From contig CM037596.1 of assembly GCA_021018995.1 (NCBI GenBank), positions 11,855,501 to 11,919,500 on the forward strand: a stretch of 64,000 bases of DNA, written 5' to 3'. Source of the DNA: Chloranthus sessilifolius. Lineage: Eukaryota; Streptophyta; Magnoliopsida; Chloranthales; Chloranthaceae. The notes under the pieces were generated by a model, which was given only the letters and a program-made list of their open reading frames with translations, made no database searches and was not told the DNA's origin. Shown here one piece after another: positions 57,164-64,000 of this stretch. Position 1 is the first letter of the stretch. Every line of letters starts with the position of its first letter. Made by a program: the position numbers and the translations under genes.

Positions 57164-60143
57164 TGTAACAACCCAAATTTTTTGACTTTATTTAACGGTA
57201 TTAGATGATGTACCACACAGTGCATGGTGCTAATGCCCCACACCGGAACTCACCACTTTTAGAAATAGTATAATTTTTTATATCAATATTAGACTCATTG
57301 CAAAGTACTTGTCGATACGATTCCAACAATATATAATTCATTGATTTTCGATAAAAATATAAAAAGTTACGCCCGTTTGAAGAGTGAAGTAGGTTAAAGG
57401 GCATAACTGTAATTTCGGGAGAGAATCACTATTTGCTTTGGTGCTTAAACAAAGCCCTGGAACGAAACCACTTCTCAAGCTATTCAAGTCCCGTATGAAT
57501 TCTCCTTGCATGAAAAAACTACTATTTTATTAAATCTTGCAAGGAAAGTCTTAATTAGAGTTAACTTAGAAAGGGAATTAGATATATATTACTTTTTCTC
57601 TCAGTTATCTTTCGCTATTGTCTATTCTCTGTAAATGCTCTGGCAGTGTCATCTTTCACAACTCCTCGTCGGATCTCCATCGATTTTTTGATCTTATCAG
57701 AGAATCTTTCACCATCAAAGTTCCTCATTGCCGTGACCGATCTATCATAAGAAATAAATTCTCGCAAAAAGACTCGGGCATATCATCTCTTGAATCCGAT
57801 CTCCATCAACCCAAATCATCATAAGATTCAAATCACGCTTCAACAAGTGGGTGCCTCCAAATCCATCTTAAATTATTCAGTTATTTCTTAAAATAAAACC
57901 CTAATTTTTTCCTAAATTCTAACTAAATTTGGGTCTTAAAAATATAAAAATTTGGCCTAAATTCGATAGGATCGCTTTTCTTAGATTTTCATGAAATTCA
58001 GCCAAACTCTTTAACAGACACAGCCTCAGTACTTTGGTCATAACTTTTTACTCCGAATTTGGATTGACATAATTCTTACGGCATTGGAAAGAAGAGAACA
58101 AGCTCTAAATCTTTGTGTGAAATAGTAATTTCACGAATTTAATATTTTTAAGGCTAAAATTTAGCTTCAAGTCGGGATACATTTTAGATAATCCAAGGTT
58201 GCATGGATTTGACGTTATTTTCTAAACCCTTGGGCTACTTTATGCTCAACTTATTTCTAGACTTATAAATCACTAAAATTAAATAAAATATATTAAATAG
58301 CATTTATCGAATAACCATCTATAAGTTTAAGGGGTCAAATATTAACGCTTTTTAACACTCATCATTCTATTACCTCTTTTAAGGCTCCTACAACTCTTAA
58401 ATGGACATGTGTGCCCCTTTAAAATCTGAAACACGTCCGAGTGCTATTCCAATCAATCATCAATTTTCATATATACAATTAACTCCAATGAAGTATATTT
58501 TTAACTCAATCATAAAATAAATGTAGTTAAATATTTTTTATTCTCTGTTTTACTTTTATTCTTCATGTATTATGCTCTATATTAATTTTCTTCAAAAATA
58601 TTAAATATTTAAGATTTATGTTATAGTTCTTTCTTATATATAGATTCACCATCATCATATGACATTCAACATGTAAAAAATCATGATAGGACATACACAT
58701 ATAAGTTAAAAATAAGATATGACACATGATATAAGCCTTCGTCAAGGTGGGATTTCTTTCATGATTACGTAAAACTTAGAATGTTGGCGTCCATATATGG
58801 ATGTAACTTTTCTATGATAGTATGAGATGCGACACGAAGTACATCCAGGTTACTACGGAACTCATCCCTTAGAAAGCGTAGTTTAGTAAAGCCTATCGCA
58901 CTGTGGCCCATTTTAACTAAGTTTTAAGTAAAAACGAGAAACAAATATATTAAGCCACATGTATGTTAAAAAAGTGGGGACTTAAGCCTACGCCAATATA
59001 AAATCGGGGCGGGGACCTAAGCCCAAAATTGAATAATGATATGATATGTTAAAATACGTTGTGAAGGCCAGCTAAGCATTAAATAAGTTCTACACATGTT
59101 ATACCTTACGAGCCACCGTAAGGGTTCAACGTCTACACTCGAGATGGGTCTTAAGGACATTATAGTTTTGTCTCGAACTAAGGGGACATTATAGTTACTA
59201 TGCCCGAACCCTCATCTGTCTGGATGGTAGTTTATATTATGATATGGAGGTTAGGTGATTATCTACACATAGACCTCGCATGATAGGTTCGAGCAGCGAT
59301 CCTGGCACAAATCGTATAAACAAGAAAAATAAGATATGAAATACATTGTGTAGGCGTATAGAGTAATAATAAGACTTACGATATGTCACGTATGCTAAGT
59401 TGATGAGAAAAATAACAAAAGAGATAAGAAAATAGAAGTATCATGTACTTTTTATTTAATACTATACCCCTTTCAGTTTGATTATAATATGCTATGAGTA
59501 TGAGTAGTTTTGTTGTTTTATTAAAATGCTAATTTTTATTTTTAAAATATACCACAATTCAAGAGATTGCACACAGGACAACCTGGGTAAGTTATGGTGG
59601 ATCGATTGTGCACCCCGCTGAGTTTACACGACTAAGTAAACTCACCCCCCTCCCAAAATCTAACAGTTTCAGGTGAAGATTATGTTTATCTTATTTATGA
59701 TGGCACGGAAGCTGCTGTTTCGAAGGTGGCTCATATAGATGATGACGTTGGGTACCACTTGGATGAGAGTGTAGATCTGGATGACTTCTATGAACCTTGA
59801 GCATTATTTAGTTATAGACATTGAATTTTATTTCCATTGAGAGACATATTTTAATCTTTAGTACTTTGTGAGTTTAGGTTTGGGATTACTTTATCCTACG
59901 TAAAACTTAGTTTATTTCTTATCTTAAATGCATGATTAAGAATTGTCTGTTTATTGTAAACTACGATTTTCGCTGCTAATTCATGAGCTATTTATCTTTT
60001 AATGTTATCTTAAATATCTCGATTTATATGCTAAGTCAATTTATAAATTATGTGTATGTCCGCTTATCGCCTTAATCAGCATGCGGTGTCATAACATGTA
60101 ATTCTAGGCCCTCGAGATCGGTTAAGGATTTTGGGTCATGACA
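57164..60143 (+). repeat. 3' LTR of element C
   Basis: 2980 bp, homologous to 51068-54026 throughout. The mini-exon is open here too (59672-59800, ending DLDDFYEP-stop). Its last ~1.1 kb forms the first part of the tandem repeat at 59004. Confidence 0.95.
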
Positions 60144-62387
60144 CAAACTTTATGATTATCTTTTCATCCCAACGGTAATTTTATAATAATCGTAAAGACT
60201 TGAAAATCTTCGTCTATTGTGCTTCCTTCCACCACAAGATTGTTAAAGATAATTTGCATCTAGTGTACTTACTCCAAAACAGGTTTGGAATCAAATATCT
60301 TTAAATTAAATAACTCACTTACTAAATATGTATGCACACCGACTTCCTCTACTTTATATTTTCGTTCAAGAGTCTCCCCTACCTCATTATTCGATTCGGG
60401 GCGGGGACCTAAGCCAAGAACTGAATAATGATATGATATGTTAAGATATGCTGTAAAGGCTAGCTAAACATTAATTAAGTTTTACATGTGTTATACCATA
60501 CGAGCCACTGTAAAGGTCCAACGTCTGCAGTCGAGACGGGTCTTAAGGACATTATAGTTTTGTCTCAAACTAAGGGGGCATTGTAGTTACTATGCCCGCA
60601 ACCTCATCTGTCTGGATGGTGGTTTATATTATGATATAAAGGTTAGGCGATTATCTACACGTGGACCTCGCGTGATAGGCTCAAGCAGCGATCATGACAC
60701 AAATCGTTTAAACAAGATAAATAAGATATGAAATATGTTGTGTAGGCGTATGGAGTAATAATAAGACTTACGATATGTCACGTATGCTAAGTTGATGAGA
60801 AAAATAGGAAAAGGGATAAGAAAATAGAAGCATCATATACTTTTTATTTTATATTATACCTCTTTCAGTTTGATTATAATATGCTATGAGTATGGGTAGT
60901 TTTGTTGTTTTATTAAAATACTGATTTTTATTTTTAAAATGTATCACAATTCAAGCGATTGTACACAAGACCACCTGGGTAAGTTATGGTGGATCGATTG
61001 TGCAATCCGCTGAGTTTATGCAACTAAGTAAACTCACCCCCCTCCCAAAATCTAACAGTTTCAGGTGAAGATTATGTTTATCTTGTTTATGATGACACAA
61101 AAGTTGTTGTTTCGAAGGTGGCTCATGTAGATGATGACGTCGGGTACCACTTGGATGAGAGCGTAGATCCGGCAGACTTCTATGAACCTTGAGCATTATT
61201 TAGTTATAGACATTGGATTTTATTTCCTTTGAGAGACATATTTTAATCTTTAGTACTTTATAAGTTTACGTTTGAGATTATTTTACCCTACGTAAAACTT
61301 AGTTTATTTCCTATTTTAGATGTATGATTAGGAATTGTCTATTTATTGTAAACTACGATTTTTGCTGCTAATTTATGAGCTATTTATCTTTTAATGCTAT
61401 CTTAAATACCTTGATCTATATGCTAAGTCAATTTATAAATTATGTATATGTCCACTTATCGTTTTAACCAGCGTGCGGTGTCATAACATGAAATTCTAGG
61501 CCCTCGAGATCGGGTAAGGATTTTGGGTTGTGACACAAACTTTTATGATAATCTTTCCATCTCAACGATAATTTTATAATAATCGCAAAGACTTGAGAAC
61601 CTTCGTCTATTGTGCTTCCTTCCACCACAAGATTGATAAAGATAATTTACATCTAGTGCACTTGCTCCAAAATAGGTTTGGAATCAAACATCTTAAAATT
61701 AAATAACTCACTAAATATGTGTGCACACCGACTTCCTCTACTTTGTATTTTCGTTCAAGAGTCTCCCCTACCTTATTATTCGGTTTGGGGCGGGCACTTA
61801 AGCCCAAAACCGAATAATTATATGATATGTTAAGATACGCTGTGAAGGCCAGCTAAACATTAATTAAGTTCTATACGTGTTATACCTAACGAGCCACCGT
61901 AAGGGTCTAACGTTTGTAGTCGAGATGGGTCTTAAGGACATTATAGTTTTATCTCGAATTAAGGGGACATTGTACTTACTATGCCCGCAACCTCATCTGT
62001 CTTGATGGTAGTTTATATTATGATATGGAGGTTAGGCGATTATCTACACGTGGACCTCGCGTGATAAGTTCGAGCAGCGATCCTGGCACAGATCGTTTAA
62101 ATAAGATAAATAAGATATAAAATATGTTGTGTAGGCGTATGGAGTAATAATAAGACTTACGATATGTCACGTATGCTAAGTTGGTGAAAAAAATAAGAAA
62201 AGAGATAAGAAAATAGAAGCAACATGTACTTTTTATTTTATACTAAACCCCTTTCAGTTTGATTATAATATGCTATGAGTATGAGTAGTTTTGTTGTTTT
62301 ATTAAAATACTGATTTTTATTTTTAAAATATACTACAATTCAAGCGATTGCACACAGGACCACCTGGATAAGTTATGGTGGATCGAT
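59004..62387 (+). repeat. Tandem array, ~1.39-kb unit, from the 3' LTR end of element C plus flank
   Basis: Units 59004-60395 (1392 bp), 60396-61784 (1389 bp) and a partial 61785-62387. Each holds the last ~1140 bp of the C-type LTR, the CAAAC target duplication and ~250 bp of 3' flank (TTTTATAATAATCG, CAAAGACTTGA, CTTCCTTCCACCACAAGATTG). Junctions lie in TCGGGGCGGGGAC, present at both ends of the unit. Because the flank and target duplication are included, amplification came after insertion. The third unit is cut by LTR E. Confidence 0.93.
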
Positions 62388-64000
62388 TGTATAACATCCC
62401 TGATTTTCGTGTACTGTGCAGGTCATGTGTGTCATGAACAATGCCATGGCGTTTGTAGTTCACAAGAGGACCAGAATCTCCATATATGCTCTTAGGTGTA
62501 TATGTTTGGCATGTAGGCCAAGTGGATGCAAAACACTTAGTGTGAATGTGTGTGGTTAGCACACTAGTTAAAGAAAGATAGAGAAGGGGGGGAAGGAGTC
62601 TCCCACACGGTTATTATAGAACAAATAGGGAGAGTGACAGAGGGAGAAAGAGGGAAGAGGGTTGGAGTTGTAAAGGAGATTTAGAAATTTAGATCTTCTT
62701 TTGACCCAAAGGTGAGATCAACTCTAAGAATATTAAGTTATGGTACAAAGATGATGTGGAGAAACCCTGAAAGAAGATCTAAGGGTTTGGAGATTTTGAT
62801 TTATCTAGAAAAAGGTTAGAGAAGAGGGTTTTCAAAACCCTCTTTCATTGTGAGAACTAAGGATTAAATCTATAAGGAATCCCATTGAGCCAAGGTATGT
62901 TTTAATGTTTATGTGTGTTTTAAATAAAGTATTAATTGTTAGTTGAATCATTTTTGACATTCATAAGGCTTTAAATGGAGTAGGAAGTAAGTTCTCGAAC
63001 TGATCGAGCATTAACTGTTATCGCTCTCGCTTGAGCAGTTTAAATGGCTCGCTCGCGCGAGGAAGAACAAAATCTATAGGCATAAACTATGTTCTGGGCT
63101 CGCTTGAACGAGACCCTTTGTGAAGGGGAACCTCGCGCAAGCGAGGGCTCGTGTGAACTCCAGGTACCTCGTTTTAGTCGCTCGAGCGGGGGAAATGGTG
63201 CCTCATTTTAATCGCTCGAGCGAGATCAAATTCTCGCTCGAGCAATGAATAGTGCTCGCTCAAGAGATGAATAGTGCTCGCTCGCACGAGGTATTGCATA
63301 GAATTTTATATTTATTTTTTTTGTTCTTGGGAGCTATGGTCCTCAAGATCCTTATAGGCCTTTCTAAGAATATTTTGGCACATGCAATATAGGTTTGGCG
63401 TGAAATTATTATGTTTAATCCCCTAAAAGATAATGATGCGCTTAGATTGATGGATTGGCTGCGAGGTAGGGAACACCTTGAATATGTACTTTAATTTTGC
63501 GAGGTAGGGAGCACCTTGAATATGTACTTTAATTTTAAAAAGCATGTATGTAGAGTGATTCAAATGAATAGTTATGCATCAAAATTTTGATTTCTAAAAG
63601 AGTGTGGGTGTGTAAAATATAAAATGAACTCATGAGGCCCCCAGGGGACGTGAAATGTGATAATGGGCATCTAGGTGATGCGTTGAGCAAGTGGCATCCC
63701 AGGGATGCAGGTGATATCTATCGGTGAAGTAAAAGAAAAGTGATAAGGCCTAATATACTAAAATTAACACAATTACACGGTGAATAACTATATGTAGTGC
63801 ACATTTGATATTTTTATTATATAAGGTTTGAATAGAATATCTCACCGACGTGGTGGGATACCCACGATTGACTCGACAAGATATCTGTAACCGGTACGGC
63901 GGCTAATGCGTACACCAGTTTAACATCCCAGGGATGTGAGTTTGAGTCTACAAACCTCTTCGCCTATGAAAAAGGAACCTGGGTAGTATTCAAATAAGAA
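62388..64000 (+). mobile_element. LTR E, 5' part (runs off the window)
   Basis: Starts TGTATAACATCCCTG inside the third tandem unit; the 5 bases before it are TCGAT. From about 63450 it matches LTR B strongly: AGGTAGGGAACACCTTGAA, TACACGGTGAATAACTATAT, CACCGACGTGG. Its array before that block is TCGCTCGAGCGA, not LTR B's TCGATTAATCGA. I cannot see whether it is a solo LTR or a full element. Confidence 0.85.
63022..63291. repeat. TCGCTCGAGCGA palindrome array in LTR E
   Basis: About eight units: CTCGCTTGAGC, GCTCGCTCGCGCGAGG, CTCGCGCAAGCGAGG, TCGCTCGAGCGGGG, ATCGCTCGAGCGAGAT, CTCGCTCGAGCAAT and decayed relatives. Confidence 0.88.

Larger units (their letters stand above)
51068..60143 (+). mobile_element. 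Tekay-type chromovirus, element C (9.1 kb, internally deleted)
   Basis: LTRs 51068-54026 (2959 bp) and 57164-60143 (2980 bp) begin TGTAACAACCC and end GGGTCATGACA. A perfect 5-bp duplication CAAAC lies at 51063-51067 and 60144-60148. Primer site TGGTATCAAAGTCC (54031-54044) and polypurine tract AAGGGAGAGAAAA (57151-57163) are in place. The internal region is only 3.1 kb: gag, protease and the front of reverse transcriptase are gone. It cannot move by itself. Confidence 0.95.

Overview
This window is nuclear DNA of a flowering plant with a repeat-rich genome. The evidence is one intron-containing LRR receptor kinase of the plant-specific subfamily XII, surrounded by plant-type transposons: Ty3/gypsy chromoviruses of the Tekay kind, a Mutator-like element, hAT and CACTA elements, a LINE and many MITEs. 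I cannot name the species. Apart from the receptor kinase I see no intact host gene.

Layout. 1-8191: 3' flank, three exons, two introns and promoter of the receptor kinase (minus strand, 7800 to 1227). 8192-25046: a non-autonomous hAT element with a perfect 8-bp target duplication. It was swollen by a 15.4-kb Tekay retrotransposon (element A, 9355-24751), whose own pol is split by a solo LTR (LTR B, 14881-17497) with a perfect 5-bp duplication. 25047-33662: MITEs, solo LTR D (26227-28953), tandem repeats and an array of hairpins with covarying stems. 33663-41829: an 8.2-kb Mutator-like element of the Kaonashi type. It has ~100-bp terminal inverted repeats, a broken transposase on the plus strand and a broken DUF1985-ULP1 protease gene on the minus strand. 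41830-51067: MITEs and a truncated LINE carrying a MITE. 51068-60143: a second, internally deleted Tekay element (C) with a perfect 5-bp duplication. 59004-62387: its 3' LTR end plus flank, amplified in tandem. 62388-64000: start of another LTR (E).

The theme I find most worth pursuing is that several unrelated elements fill their non-coding parts, and only those, with many copies of one short motif of their own. The Mutator element uses a ~20-bp unit around CGGCCG in four non-coding blocks, one inside an intron of its DUF1985 gene. LTR A uses TTGATCGATCAA, LTR B TCGATTAATCGA, and LTRs D and E TCGCTCGAGCGA. All are perfect palindromes. LTRs B and E share a backbone but not the motif; D and E share the motif, while D's clear backbone relative in the window is C, which lacks it. 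This resembles, and may extend, the sequence-specific anti-silencing known from Arabidopsis VANDAL/VANC elements, in which an element-encoded protein recognises motifs repeated in its own non-coding DNA. Element A also carries an extra ORF directly after a third copy of its palindrome array.

All transposon genes here are broken. Most premature stops fall on CAG, CGA or TGG codons, as expected from deamination of methylated cytosine.
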